A stretch of 64,000 bases of DNA from DATMER01 sp963844885 (GCA_963844885.1 CAWJQA010000012.1:62001-126000); one strand, 5' to 3'. Positions 44,384 to 56,322 are shown, counted from the first letter of the stretch. Numbers and translations are program-made. Notes: generated by a model not told the origin, from the sequence alone.

Positions 44384-46915
44384 TCACACTCCCAGGCGGA
44401 CGGGGATGTCCGCCGGTGACCGGTAGAGCTCGGCGTCTGTCGCCGGGTCCTGGACGACGATGCGCACCGCCTCCACATCTTCACTGCTGAGAACGAACGC
44501 GACCGTGGCCTCTTCGCCGGGTTGAAGGGTGATGTTGCCGGTCATCCTGTCGAAGTCCGCGTTGACCACCATGCCGGCCGCTCCCACCTGCCGGCCTTCT
44601 GCGAGAAGCAGCGGCTTCACCACGGTTGGGAACAGACCGTCCAGCTTCAGCGCGACGCTGAAGATCCGGTTGGTGACGGCGTCGGGCAGGCCGGTCACCA
44701 GGACAGGCGACACGGCGCGCTTTTCGGCCCGCATCTTGAGCCGGACGCCGAGCACCGGGATCACGATCTCCTGCAAGCTCGGCCCGCCATGATGGTAGGC
44801 GAGATCGCCCCCGGCCCTGAAGACGCCCGTGCCGGCCGGAAAGACAAAGTCGAGATCCGACTCGTAACCGAGCGCCGCCGCGGTGACGCGGACGCAGCCG
44901 GACGGGGTCGCGCCGCCGCGGCCGATCCAGCACCGGCGGTGCAGCTCGACCGTCTGCCCTCCCGGCGGGTCGATTTTCATGGACTCGTCCCTGTCGGTCG
45001 GGAAGAAGAGGTGGCCGTGGTCGGCGGTGATCACGGAGCGCTCGACACCCTGGGCCGCGAGCCTCGTGATGGCCCGGGCGAGGTTGTAGATCACTGTGTC
45101 CATCACCTGCCGCGCCTGAAAGGTGAAGCCCGCCTCGCCGACCTGGTCGATCTCCTGGGACCGCACGACGATCAGCGTGGCTCCCGCGATGCGGGTCTTC
45201 AGCTTCGCGGGAGACAGGCTGAGCAACTCGTCGAGAGCGAGGTCCACGGCGCCGGGCACGCGGGCGGCGAGAAGTTTCCTGCGGCTCGCCAGGTCGGGAA
45301 GGAAGACGCCGTCGATCCTGGCTCCGAGCTTCCCGTTCTGGTCGGCGACGCTGAAGCTCGACGAGGCTCCCGGCAGGAGGGCGGCCATGCCGACCGGGGT
45401 GATGCTCGGCAGGGCGGCCAGCGCCGGGCGGAGGGCCACTTCCGCCGTGTCTGGAAGGCGTTCCGCCAGCTCCTGCCCCATCTCGAACCGCATGGAGTCG
45501 ACGAGGAAGAAGGCGGCCGGCTGCGGCCGTACCGCGGCGGCTTCGGCGTGGATGCGCGCCTGCTGGAGGATTCCGGGAACGGCCCAGCCCGCCCGGTCCA
45601 GCGCCCGGCAGAAGCGCTCGGCCATCCGCGAGCAGACATCGTCGTAGGCCCGCCGAACGAGGCCCAGCGGCTTTTCGTCCGTGTCGTCGTCGAGGCTCGC
45701 GACCCAGGTCTCGAGCCGCCTCTGCGCCCGGTCCAGGCGGTACCAACCATCGTCTTTTTGCGCGTAGGCCTCGATCCAGGCCGCGGCCTCCGCGGGTGCC
45801 TTGTCGATCGCGTTGCGGACCTCTTCCGCGGTCTTCCCCAGGTCGGCCATGAGACGGCAGGCTTCCCACCGGGCTGTCCGGCCGAGGTCCCGATCTAGCC
45901 AGAAGCTGTGCTCGCGCTCCGCCACGATCCCGAGCGTTTCGGCGTATCGGCCCTGCACGATCAGTTCCCCGCAGTGGCCGAGGAGCACCCTCTCTTCAAA
46001 GCGAAAGGTATCAATAGATCCCAGGGCGCCCGGCGGCAAGGGGATGCCGACAAGGCCTTGCTCGGTTTCGATCTGGTCCGCCAGCGCGGGGTACCGGTCT
46101 CCATGGGTCGAGCGGAGGAGCTGAGCGATGGCGCGGGCCGTCTTCTGATCGTCTTTCCTGGGCGGCAGCGGCACGCTTGCGATGGCTTCCGGAACCGGGC
46201 AGCGGAGGTCGAGGCGGAATTCGGCCAGGAGTATGTAGCGCAGAAGGAGAGTCCGGAGCTTCGCGAGATTTGCCTCCGCGGGCAGCGAGATTCCGATCCT
46301 CGAATGGACGAGCTTGACGAGCTCGCGGCGGGCGTCCTTGGCTTCGATCTCGCCGTCCCGCGAGTCGTCCGCAAGCCAGCGGGCCAGGAGCGCGTCACTC
46401 CCCGTCACGTCGTGGAAGATGATCTTGAGGATGGAGGGAGGCTCGGTCGAAGCTCCTTCGGAGCAGGCGCGGGCGATGTCGTGGTAGGTGACGCCGTCCG
46501 GCGTTAGATCGTCGATGACGCCGTCCGTGTAGAAAGCTTTCAGCACAGGCCGGGCGATCTGCTTGAGGCGGGGTTGATACGTTTCGCCGGCTTTCTCCAT
46601 CTCCAGCAGCAAGGAGCCCTCGGGGTCGCGCTCGACACCCGGGACGTAGATCAACACCGGGACGGGCACTTCGTCGCCGACCAGGTGCTCGACCGATTTG
46701 CGCAGCTCGAAGAACGAGCCTTCGTACTCGGCCAGCCAGGCTTCGATGCCGCCGATGTTGACGGAGTGGAGGCAGCCCGGCTTGTCCCTGTCTCCCACGA
46801 GCTCGTCGAGGAACGGGGAGAAGTCCGAAGGAGGGTCGTACCAGACGACGATCTTCTTTTTCTTGAGCAGGTCCCCGATCTTTTTCGCGAGGTGTTGGTG
46901 CAGGGGATGCTTCAT
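44384..46915 (-). CDS. pglZ: BREX alkaline phosphatase-superfamily protein PglZ
   Basis: An 843-residue PglZ. The alkaline-phosphatase-like core has metal-site residues in FFLVDSMRFEMG, VITADHGHLFFP and AYHHGGPSLQEIVIPVL. The N-terminal region (KKKIVVWYDPPSDFSPFLDEL) is typical of BREX PglZ. It is essential in studied systems, though its substrate is unknown. Its ATG overlaps the pglX stop by four bases, and the frame is intact. Confidence 0.94.
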   Translation of the reverse strand: MKHPLHQHLAKKIGDLLKKKKIVVWYDPPSDFSPFLDELVGDRDKPGCLHSVNIGGIEAWLAEYEGSFFELRKSVEHLVGDEVPVPVLIYVPGVERDPEGSLLLEMEKAGETYQPRLKQIARPVLKAFYTDGVIDDLTPDGVTYHDIARACSEGASTEPPSILKIIFHDVTGSDALLARWLADDSRDGEIEAKDARRELVKLVHSRIGISLPAEANLAKLRTLLLRYILLAEFRLDLRCPVPEAIASVPLPPRKDDQKTARAIAQLLRSTHGDRYPALADQIETEQGLVGIPLPPGALGSIDTFRFEERVLLGHCGELIVQGRYAETLGIVAEREHSFWLDRDLGRTARWEACRLMADLGKTAEEVRNAIDKAPAEAAAWIEAYAQKDDGWYRLDRAQRRLETWVASLDDDTDEKPLGLVRRAYDDVCSRMAERFCRALDRAGWAVPGILQQARIHAEAAAVRPQPAAFFLVDSMRFEMGQELAERLPDTAEVALRPALAALPSITPVGMAALLPGASSSFSVADQNGKLGARIDGVFLPDLASRRKLLAARVPGAVDLALDELLSLSPAKLKTRIAGATLIVVRSQEIDQVGEAGFTFQARQVMDTVIYNLARAITRLAAQGVERSVITADHGHLFFPTDRDESMKIDPPGGQTVELHRRCWIGRGGATPSGCVRVTAAALGYESDLDFVFPAGTGVFRAGGDLAYHHGGPSLQEIVIPVLGVRLKMRAEKRAVSPVLVTGLPDAVTNRIFSVALKLDGLFPTVVKPLLLAEGRQVGAAGMVVNADFDRMTGNITLQPGEEATVAFVLSSEDVEAVRIVVQDPATDAELYRSPADIPVRLGV

Positions 46916-49900
46916 GTCGTCGCTCCCGAATCCCCGCGTCCACGGCGCGGCCGGCCTCGCCCGGCGCCTCCTGGAACGGCGGGCGCTTCGAGCAGGCTGT
47001 GCAAGGCCGCTTTTACAGCCGGGGAGGTTCGCTCACTCACGAGCTCTTCCACGGAGCGGGCCGGAATGGGGCGCGGCTTCCATTTTCCATCCTCGCCTTC
47101 GAGCCAGAAGACCTCTTCCAGGCCGTGGGCGATGGCGAGGCTCCGGTCGGTCGCGCACTTCGGCACGACCCGCTCGGGCCAGAGATGCATGGCGAGGTGA
47201 GCCCAGTCGTACTCTCCGGCGCACAGGGCTTCCCAAGTGGCTTTCAGCTCCTTCTGCCAGGGCTTGTGGTGAGGCACGAGGCGCCAGAGCGGGGCGAAGT
47301 TGATGATGACTCCGTCGTCGAGGTCCGGGTTCCAGAGCGGAGCGACTCGCTTGACCTCGTCCAGGAAGGCGCGTAGCTCTTCCACAAAGGACTCCCGGGG
47401 CGCCAGCTCCTTGCGTTCGGCAGCCGTGGGGCTGGCCCCGATCTCGGCGCGGAACAACTCGAGTTGTCTCTCCTCGTGAGCGACCTTCGGTGAGACATAG
47501 TCGTTCTGGACCTTGAAGAGGGTGTCGCGCGTGAACGCGTGGATGTAGAGCCACACCGAGTAGCTGGCCGAAGGCGTCGCGAGCTGCCAGTAGATCGGCG
47601 CCTTGCGGCGGCTCTTCGAGTACATCTTGATGTGCAGCGGAAAGAAGTCCCGGGCCAGCCAGCGGCGGAGAGTCTCTGGGCTTTCCGGTGGGAAACCGAC
47701 TCGTTCGAGCACATCGCCGGCTTGAGCGGTCAGGTCGAGCGCGTGACCGGGGTCGTCCACGAGCAGCGGGCGGGCGGGGAACTGTGCTTCGTCGGCCTCC
47801 GGGATCATGCCGGGGCTTCGTGCTGGAAGCGGATCGAAGGGCTCGGGTTCGGGTGGCGCTTGGCGTTCACCCGTCGCGAGCCGGATGTCGAAACGACCAA
47901 AGGCTACGCCCACGGCCCAAGAATGTAGGGCTCCCGTGGTATCGGAAGCCGTTGGATCGTCTGTATCCTCTTCGGCATCTGCATCGCTTCCTGTCTCGAC
48001 GCCTTCGCTGCCGCTGCTCGCCGGTTTGGACGATGCCCATGCCTCAATAGCTCCGCGGTCGTCGCCGTTCAGGCCGTAGGCGCCAAAGGCAAGGTCGTCG
48101 ATAGTACGCTGAAGTTGGGCGAGTTCCGTCTCGACGGCCCTGGGATCATACGGCCCGAGATGGATGCGTAGCGGGGCAGGCAGCAAGAAAGCATGAGAGG
48201 TTTCGTTCACTGTATCGAGAGCGCGTTTGAGCGACCACGCACGCCGGGTCGTGCGGGCGAGAACCTGGCGGGTGCCGGTGAGCATATCAGGAACAGGAGT
48301 GCGTTGGATGACGCCGACCTCATAGGAGCCGAACGCCATCTGCAGCTCGACAAGGTAGCGGAAAGAGGCGCTGGTTGTGAGGCCCAGGAGCGCCAGGAGA
48401 TCGGTTGGATCATCACCGTTGACGAAAGCGGCCGGGCCCTTGTGCGCAAAGATGCAGCCAGCCGGCATCGCGCGCATTCCGAGTCCACTCTGAGTTCTTA
48501 GTGGCCAGGTCAGGCCCGGGCGGAAGTAGTGATCATGTCCGTTCAAACACGCCGACCAATCGGATCCCCATCCCTTCCGTTCGCGGTAAGCGGCGAGAAA
48601 CGCTTTAGCCTCGCGCCCGTTACCAGCCCAGCGAACCGTAGGTAAACGTCGCTGTAGAATTGCGAATATTTCCCTCCCTTCGCGAGCGCTGCGCACATTC
48701 GGGCCGGTTGGAGGCTGCGCGATCCCCGGCAAGGTGCGCAGGTGAGATTTCCCACATGAGTCTGTAGAATCGGAAGTCATCCGTCGTGTAAGCTCCCCGA
48801 ACCGAAAAATAATTCTCCTGAAATGGCCGTTGCCGTCCAAACGCCGCTTTTATTGTAGCGCTCGGCCAATAAGAGAAGGGGCTTCCCGGCACTTGCCTTA
48901 ATGCCTCTGGCTCTACCTCGAAAACCGGAATGTCACACAACCGAGCGTTACGAAGCGCATCCGCCTTGGCGGGCACGCAACATCCAGCAGTCGTAGAAAG
49001 AGTGTCATGGTAGAACCTCCAGACAGTACGCCGCCGTCTCGACCATGGCACTATCGAGCACGCCATAGCCCAAATCCGCGAAGACTATGGGCGGTGCCTT
49101 TGCAAGTAGAATCTCCTCGCGCCACTTCTGAAAGCTCGACAGAAAGAAGCCGTTGCGTGACGTGATCGCGCCGAGACGTCCCCGTGGGTTCAGCAGCCCG
49201 ATCCCTCGCTCGACAAAAGCGGCGAAAACATCGTTTCTGGTCTGGGATAGGCGCGCTCGAAGTCCTTCTTCGCGCCGGGCACCAGCCCCGAACGGCGGAT
49301 TCATCAGTAACACCTCGAAGCGCTTCTCGGCGATCTCCAGCAATCCCAACCCTGCACGGCATCATCGCGAAACAGCCGTCGTCGGGCCTGCTGCGTCGCC
49401 GCGGCCTCTTCTGCGAAGCGTGCGAGAGCGGTGCGGAGGCGATCCGCGGGAGGTGCGAAGAGCTTGAGGTTTTCGCCTTTTCGGCCCGCCGACTGTACCA
49501 ACTCCTCCACCCGCAGCAGCAGGCCCATCTCGCCCGCCAGCTTCATGCGCTCAGCGAGCCTCTCGAAATGCGCCGCAAGCTCCGGATCGGCCAGGCGCGC
49601 AAGGAATTCGGCCCGGAGATCCGCCTCGCCGGGCATGGGCTCGGCAATGACGAGGTTGGAGCGGCGGATGAGCGGACGCTCGGCGCGCGGGATTCCGAAG
49701 TCGCGGAAGGCCCGCTGGGCGCGCATCCACAGGGCGAGCTGCGCGATCTGGGCGCAGCGCGGATCGATGTCCACGCCGTGCAGGTTGTGCCGCAGGATGA
49801 GCCCGGGCAGCTCGCGGCGCAGCGCGTCGAGCGTGGGATGGTCCTGCCGCAGCGTGCGGCCGGTCTCCTCGAAGACCGGCGATTCCGCATCCGCCCAGGC

Positions 49901-50829
49901 CTCCTCGTAGATCACGAGGAGGAGATCGAAGGCATAGAGAAGGAAATGCCCGGAGCCGCAGGCGGGGTCCAGGATGCGCAGATCCCGGGGATCCTTCTTC
50001 GCGCGCGTTGGATATTCCTCCTCGGGCCGGCGCACCATGTACTCGCAAAGATCCACGAGCCGGGTCCGGCCCTGGCGCATCTCGTACCAGATGCGGCCGA
50101 GCGTGTTGTCGGTGAGGAACTGCACGACGTACCGGGGCGTGAAGAACTGGTTGCGCACGGCCAGCTCGCGGCTGTTGCGGGGAGCCTGGGAGGCGTCCCG
50201 CATCGCCCGGCGCTCCTCGGGCGAGTTGAAGATACTGGTAGACCCAGCCGATCGTCTCATCCTCCTGCCAGACGCCGGCAAGCTCGGGTCCGTTGAGCTC
50301 GGCCAGCAGCGCGTCGAGCGCCGCCCGGCGCGGCCAGAGAACCGAGGCCGCATCCCGGCGGTCGAAAAGCACCTTCACCTCGGTGGACAGCTCGTCGAGA
50401 ATGCACTCGAGATAGAGGCGATACCCGGCACCGTCCGGAAGCAGAGGCACACCCGGAGCGAGGCCGCAGAATTCGAGATAGCCGCTCGACTGGTCTCCCT
50501 TCGAGATGCACTCCTGAACGAGGTCCCGGGCTTCGAGCATCTTCAGGGCGGCGAAGCGGTTCAGGGCCGTGAAGGCGGCATCGCGCAGGTAGTCGGCCAC
50601 GGCCTCGGCGGGCTTCATGCCGGCCGCCCGCTTGTGCTCGATCGCGGCGACGATCGTCTTGCGGAGCAGATGTTCGCCGCGGAGAGAGGTGCGGGCCGCC
50701 CGACGCGGCCACCTGGCCGGAAGGCAGGACGTCATAGATGCCTTCGAGCTGCTCGGCGAAGTCGGCCTCCAGCAGCCGCCGGGCGCGCTGAGTGGCCTTT
50801 TCGATCGCGGTGCGGGTGGACTTATCCAT
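46912..50829 (-). pseudogene. pglX: BREX adenine-specific DNA methyltransferase PglX, frame interrupted
   Basis: Pieces in different frames add up to one PglX of about 1300 residues, the family's usual size. The start is KSTRTAIEKATQRARRLLE; then follow ILDPACGSGHFLLYAFDLL (SAM motif I), LLMNPPFGA (catalytic NPPF), KGGKYSQFYSDVYL and the C-terminal HHKPWQKELKATWEAL and HLWPERVVPKC. Breaks lie near 50.70, 50.235, 49.35, 49.03, 48.70 and 48.60 kb; at 50.235 kb one extra base explains the break. The segment 46912 to about 48.6 kb is one open frame. Nothing is deleted, so errors in the assembly are the simplest reading. It methylates host DNA for self-recognition. Confidence 0.85.
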
Positions 50830-50847
50830 GGAGCGCACCTTGGAGGC

Positions 50848-51121
50848 TTTGGAACTGCTTTGGAACCTGGTTCCAAACAGAGACCCCCTCAAACCCCTCC
50901 GGGGACCCGTTCAGACCTGGAATCGATTGGAACCCATTGGAACCTCGCCGCCGCGGGCGGCTCACGCGGCCGGAGCGCGGCCCTTTGGAACGGTTTGGAA
51001 CCAACCAGGGACCGCCGGCGCTCCGCAAGGCGCGCCAAGTGCAAGCAGGACAAAGACTTGGAGCGGGCCGGGGACTTTGGAACCGATTGGAACCGGACCG
51101 ACGCTGGCGGCTCATTCCAAA
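50848..51121. repeat. Array E: paired TTTGGAAC repeats inside the BREX operon
   Basis: TTTGGAAC-type words occur in pairs or triplets with GGAA starts at 50851/50862, 50919/50929/50939, 50987/50997 and 51079/51089, i.e. 10-11 bp apart. The first cluster ends in the perfect palindrome TTTGGAACCTGGTTCCAAA (50859-50877). A longer shared block links clusters 2 and 4 (GGCGGCTCA about 20 bp after each). It fills the only sizeable gap in the operon, between the AlbA_2 gene and pglX, and so could control pglX expression. Confidence 0.7.
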
Positions 51122-52743
51122 GCTCCGTCCGCGGGTCCTGAATACCAGCGCGCGGCCCGGGTCGTGCCCCGGGTGTGGATCCGGCCGGCCTCCTTGAGCT
51201 CCCGCAGCAACACCTTCAGCTCATTGCGGCTGGACCCGGGGAGAACCTGGGCGAGCTCGTCGAAGGGGGCTCCGGGGGAGCCGCTCTGCTGAACGTGTTG
51301 AAAGAGAAGCTCCTTGCGGGTCTCGCGGTCGAGCCCGCGGCGGCGGGTGTACTCGCCCGGCTGACCCTTGAGCACATAGAACCGGCGGGACAGGACAAGC
51401 TTGTTGCGCTCGACCTTCTCCAGGGCGCCGGCTCCCAGCAGCTCGGAGACGTGGGCGCGGAGGTCGTCGGGCACGGGCCGATCCCGGTGGACGGCATCCA
51501 GCACGAAGAGATCGCGTACGCGGAAGCGCCGTTGCGTCTCCTCGGCGATCCGTTCGAGAAAGGTGATGAACGCCTCGTCCTGCACGGTACCGTGCAGGAT
51601 CACGCCGACCTGATTCTCGTCGCTTTCGCTGAAATCCGGAGGCAGCTTGCCCTCCCGGATCGCGGTTGCGAACATGCGGTCGGCTCCCTGGCCGGAGCGC
51701 TCGACCAGGCCGCAGCGCGCCAGGGCCTCGGCCAGCCGCCGGTTGCGCGGCAACTGCCTGAAAAGGATGTTGTCGGGACCGACTCCGGGCAGAAATCCCC
51801 CCGGGCTGACGATCGAGATCCTCGACCGGGTCTGGCGGAGGAACGTCGAGCCGTGGAGCCGGTAGTCGCGATGGCTCACGGCGTTGAGAACCGCCTCGCG
51901 GACGGCGTTTTCGTCGAACGCCAGGATGTCGCGGCGCAGCGGGCCGTGCCGGTAGGAGAAAACCTCGTTGCGGGCGTTCACCAGCGACCAGAGGCTGTCA
52001 TGATCGAGGAGAAAGCCCTGGCGAAACTCCTGGCGCTGCTGATACTCGATCGACGTGTCGTCCACGCGATATTCGTAGATGATCTCGGCGTGGGCGAGGT
52101 GGCGGACCAGCGCGGGTCCGGTACCGAGCAGGATGAGGGCGGCATAGGTGATGCCGGCATCCGACAGGAGATCGGCGTCATGGAGGAGTTGCTCGGCTCC
52201 GAGGTCGAGAAGATCGTCGCGCCGCGAGCGCTCGGCCCAGCGGGCGCGGAAGATCTCGATCGCCCGTGGATCGAGCTCGTCGAGATCGAGGCATGGGCAG
52301 ATCTCGGCGGAAAAATCCGGCTGTGCTTCATCGAAAATCCGCTTGAGCACGTCGGGGGTCATGGGCACGACGCTTTCGCCGCTGCGCATCCAGTACGCAC
52401 CGTCGACCTGCATGGGCAGCCCCAGAGGACGGGTGGGCGCTTCGAACACGAGCACCCGGCCGTCGGGGTGGGGAATCTCCAGGGCCTCGATCCGAAGGCG
52501 GAGCTTGTTGATGAGACTCAGCTTCGTCTGCTGGAGATTCTGAAACGCGGCGGTGCCGACGACCCGCCGGGGCCGCCGGTCCGTCACGCCCAGGATGATG
52601 CGTCCGCCGCGCTCGTTGGCCAGTGCGCAACAGTAGCGGATCAGATCTTCGAGGCCGAACTGCCGGCGCGCCTCCTTGAACTCGAGGTGCTCGTCCTCCG
52701 GAGCCTCCATCCACTGCGCCAACCGCTGAAGGGGCTCGCTCAC
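51112..52743 (-). CDS. AlbA_2 (Schlafen-type) DNA-binding ATPase encoded in the BREX operon
   Basis: A 543-residue protein. Residues 1-115 form an AlbA_2 domain (EDEHLEFKEARRQFG, CCALANERGGRIILGVTD). The middle has a GHKL-like HATPase_c_4 domain (FDENAVREAVLNAVSHRDYR, VSPGGFLPG, LVERSGQGADRMF), and winged-helix segments fill the C-terminus. Such proteins are often transcriptional regulators or defence accessories. It starts at GTG 52743, overlapping the brxC stop by four bases (GTGA), so it is a true operon member rather than an insertion. It is not part of the textbook BREX core. The frame is intact. Confidence 0.85.
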   Translation of the reverse strand: MSEPLQRLAQWMEAPEDEHLEFKEARRQFGLEDLIRYCCALANERGGRIILGVTDRRPRRVVGTAAFQNLQQTKLSLINKLRLRIEALEIPHPDGRVLVFEAPTRPLGLPMQVDGAYWMRSGESVVPMTPDVLKRIFDEAQPDFSAEICPCLDLDELDPRAIEIFRARWAERSRRDDLLDLGAEQLLHDADLLSDAGITYAALILLGTGPALVRHLAHAEIIYEYRVDDTSIEYQQRQEFRQGFLLDHDSLWSLVNARNEVFSYRHGPLRRDILAFDENAVREAVLNAVSHRDYRLHGSTFLRQTRSRISIVSPGGFLPGVGPDNILFRQLPRNRRLAEALARCGLVERSGQGADRMFATAIREGKLPPDFSESDENQVGVILHGTVQDEAFITFLERIAEETQRRFRVRDLFVLDAVHRDRPVPDDLRAHVSELLGAGALEKVERNKLVLSRRFYVLKGQPGEYTRRRGLDRETRKELLFQHVQQSGSPGAPFDELAQVLPGSSRNELKVLLRELKEAGRIHTRGTTRAARWYSGPADGALE

Positions 52744-55700
52744 AGCACGACGACCTTCTTGCCGGCGCCGATCAGGCGGGAGCACTCCTCGCGGATACCG
52801 TCGAGGGCCTTTTCGAGCTGTTCTTCGCTTTCGATACCGCCTTCGAAATAGCCGGAGAGATCCACGGTCGCGTACCGTTCGCCGGCCAGGATCTTGTGGA
52901 CTTCCGAGACGGCTGCTTTCAGGCGCAGGCCGCAGGCGTCCCGGTCCGCGCGGAGCTGAGGGATGGGCACGGGCGCGTCCGGCCGCAGAGTTCCGCGCCG
53001 CAGAGGCTCCGCGATCAATTGCCGCTGCTCCTCCGCGAGCTCGGCCCATTCCGAAAGCCGGGCGAGGGTTTCCAGAGCTTCGGTGTAGGCCGTGATCCGG
53101 GCTGCGAGAGCCAGCTCGTACCGGCGGTCGTATTCGGCCGCGATCGACCGGGCGATCTGCTCGATCGCCGGCAGCTCGCGGAAAAAGGTTTCACGGCCGA
53201 GGACGTCCGCGAGCCGGTCCGCGTCGGTCCGGATCTCGTCGGGGAGGTCGGGCTCCTCGCGCAGGAAGCGCCAGGCCACGGCGAGCGCTTCGCGGGCGCG
53301 GGCGAGATCGCGCAGGCGGGGCTCCGAGAGAGCCTGCTCCAACTCGGCCGCCCGCTTGACCGCCTCTTTGATCGACCGGTGAGCGCTGTTGAAGCCCGCG
53401 ATGGCGCTTTCATCGGAGCCGCGCAGGATCGCCTTCATCTGACCCAGCGCCGCCTCCAGGAGGCCGGCACCGGGGAGGCGCTCGGCGAGGAGAGTGGCCT
53501 GGACCGAGGCGACCGGGTCCTCGTGGCGGTCGACCTCGCGGCGCAGCTCGGCCGCGATCGAGCCGGCGGTAAGCTCCTTGACCTCACTCCCGAACGTATC
53601 GCGGAAGGCCTCGGCGGCGCTGACCAGCTCCTCGAACTCGACGTCCTTCTTCGGCCGGAACGACGCCTGGCGGAAGAGGTTGTTGTTGGTGAAGGTGTCC
53701 CGCGCTTCGAGGCTGGACGCGGAGTCGATCGTCTGGCCCTTGCTCGTCGCCTCGATCTTGCCGGCGCGCAGCAGGGAGAGGACGAGCAGCCGGACGACCT
53801 CGAAATCCCAGCCGAACGGCTCCTTGGCGAACTCGTCGGTCGAGGTAGCGGCCGCTCGCGGTCTCGCCGTAGCTCGGCGCGGTCGCTCGATGCGGCGCAG
53901 CACCTCGGCCAGGGGCCCGCTCTCGGTGCGGAAGACCGGCTTGCCCTTCTCGTCGCGGAGAAGCCGAGAGCTGCTGAAGACCGGCGTGAGGCCCTGGAGG
54001 TTCTCCGCGGTCGAGCAGCGCGTCGAGGTCCTTCTTGCTGGACCCGGGCGGCGGCCTCCTTGAAGCGGTCGAAGACCTCGGGCAGCACCTGGCCGAGGAT
54101 CTCCGCGGCGCGCCTTGCCGACGTCGGCGGCATGCTCGCCGGGGCTGCGGTCGTTGCCGCGGAAGTAGACGGTGCCGGAGAGACAGGCGGCGCTTGAGCA
54201 GGCGCCGCAGCTCGTCCTGGTGGCGGCGCAGGCGGATCTTCTCCTCGGCGATGAGCGCGGTCTCGTCGTTCGTCTGCGCCTCGCGCTCCTTGCGGGCGAG
54301 CATCTCCTTGGAGCGGAAGAGCTCGACCGTCTCGCGGTCGATGGCGTCGTTGAGCGCCACGGCCCAGAAGACGCTCTTGCGCTCCTGCTGGCTGCGCGCG
54401 CGCAGCTCGGCGGCGAGCGCCGTCGAGCTCCTTGCCGGCTTCGGCGAGGTGCACGTGGAACACGATGTCGCCGCTCGATCTCGCGGCCGCTGGAGCGCGA
54501 GGCCCGCCTTGAAGATCTTGGTGTCGAGCAGCGTGTGCGAGGGCTGCGGCTGCCAGAACGCCGGCGAGCACCTCGGCGTGGAGGCGGTGCGCGTCGCCGG
54601 GCTTGGGGCTAGATGCCGTTGCGGCTGCGCTCCCAGTCGTCCTCGGCGGGAGTCGGGATGCGGTAGCCGTCGTCGCCGCGCGCGGACCTGATGCGCCGCC
54701 TCGAGCTGCGTCGAGCGCCTCCTTGACCGCCGCGAGCTGCGAGTCGGCGTCGACGCTCGGGTGGAGGGCCGCGGCGATGTTCTCGGCCGTGCGGTGGACG
54801 CTCTTCACGTACTGGAGCAGGCAGATCGCCTTGGCGACCGGCTGGGCCAGGGGGTGAGTCGACCTCGCTCGGGGATCGCGGCGATCTTGGCGCGGACCTC
54901 GCTGCCGATGTTGCCCTCGACGAGGTCGTAGACCTGGTCGAGCCGGGCCAGCGTGCCGACCGGCTGGTCGGCGAGGTCGACGGCCGGGTTGATCAGGAGC
55001 TGCTGGGCGAGCTTGATGATGGTGCGGTTCGCGCCGCCGACGTGCTTGCTCGCGCCGCCCTGCGTCCGCAGGCCGGAGACGACCTGGATGATGAGGTCGA
55101 TCTGGTACGGGAGCAGCGGGTAGAGGTCGATGAAGCCGTCGGCGCGTCAGCTCCGGCAGCTTGATGTCCGCGGTGAGGCGCGTGTTGTCGGTGAGCCGGC
55201 CGCGGTGCTCGTCGAAAGCTTGCCGAGCGCGGCTTCTGGCCGTCGGCGTTCTTCGACGAGCACGCGCTTGCTGGTGACCTCGGAGATGTCCGACGGCTCC
55301 AGGTGGACCTGCGAGCGGGAAGCGGTCCATGAGCCGCGCGAGCTCGACCCGCTTGTCGTCGAGGCCGCCGACGAGCTCGCTGAGCTTCTCCTGCGAGGTG
55401 ACGACGAGCCAGTGCTTGCCGCGGCCCGACGCGGCCGAGGCTCTGCACGACGGCCTGGAGGTCGAGCATCTTCTGGACGTCGCGGGCGACGAACTGGCCG
55501 ACCTCGTCGACGACGAACAGCGAGGTCTTGCCCGGGCCGGCGGCGCTTCATCAGCTCCGTCGCGCGCTCGGCGAGCTTGCCGGCGGTGATGTCGGCCGTG
55601 TCCTTGACCGCCTTCACCCAGGAGTCGGCCGTCGGGTAGGTGGCCGGGTCCAGCTCGTGCATCACGCGGCTCGCCTCGCTGCAGCGGCGAAGGCGACCTT

Positions 55701-56309
55701 GCCCTTCTCGGCGTCCCAGTCCTTGCTCGAAGAGCTCGCTGGTACTGGCCTCGAAGTCGTCGAGCCGGCCCTTCGTCCTCGAGCGCGATCTCGAGCTCGG
55801 AGAGGTCGAGATCCTTGGCGTACCCGAGGCTCTGGAGGAAGAGCCCGTACATGATCTCGGTGAGCTCTGGTTGCCGCTGCGGATGCCGCGGTCGGTGGAG
55901 ACGTCGAAGATCACGGCGTGCGTCGGGATCTTCTCGGCGATGTCGGTCGAGCAGGACCTGCGAGCTTCTTGTCGCCGGCGCGCTCGGCGAAGCAGCTCGC
56001 CGGCGCGGCTCGCCGACGATGGTCCGGTTCTCGAGCGCGAGGCCGAGCATCTTGGCGAAGCTCGACTTGCCGGAGCCGAAGAAGCCCGAGACCCAGACGC
56101 CGATCCCCTCGTGCGGCTTGTTCGGCGTCTCGCGTAGCGCCTCGAGGATCTCCGTGAAGTGGCGCGCGGATCGCAGTCGGTGACGACGTACTCGTCGATC
56201 TCGTCGCGGATGATCTCCTCGTCGGTCTGGTCGACCTTGATGACCTCCTCGATGCGCCGCGTCGATGTCGTTGGCGAAGAGGCGCCTTGATGGTCTGCGT
56301 GGTCGTCAT
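52740..56309 (-). pseudogene. brxC: BREX ATPase BrxC, N-terminal two thirds interrupted by many indels
   Basis: The span (about 1190 codons) equals a normal BrxC. The N-terminus (TTTQTIK), the Walker A region WVSGFFGSGKSSFAKML, and later QVLPEVFDRFKEAAARV can be followed across many frame changes from 56309 to about 53.87 kb. From there to the stop a single clean frame encodes the C-terminal 390 residues (DEFAKEPFGWDFEVVRLLVL onwards). Breaks come about every 40-100 bases, mostly as one extra G or C, with protein similarity kept between them. I therefore read them as sequence errors. BrxC is the operon's large ATPase. Confidence 0.85.
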
Positions 56310-56322
56310 CGCGGCTCCTCGC

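Noticed and set aside
51112..52743. AlbA_2 gene as an unrelated insertion into BREX
   Set aside because: Its start overlaps the brxC stop by four bases, so it is coupled to the operon.
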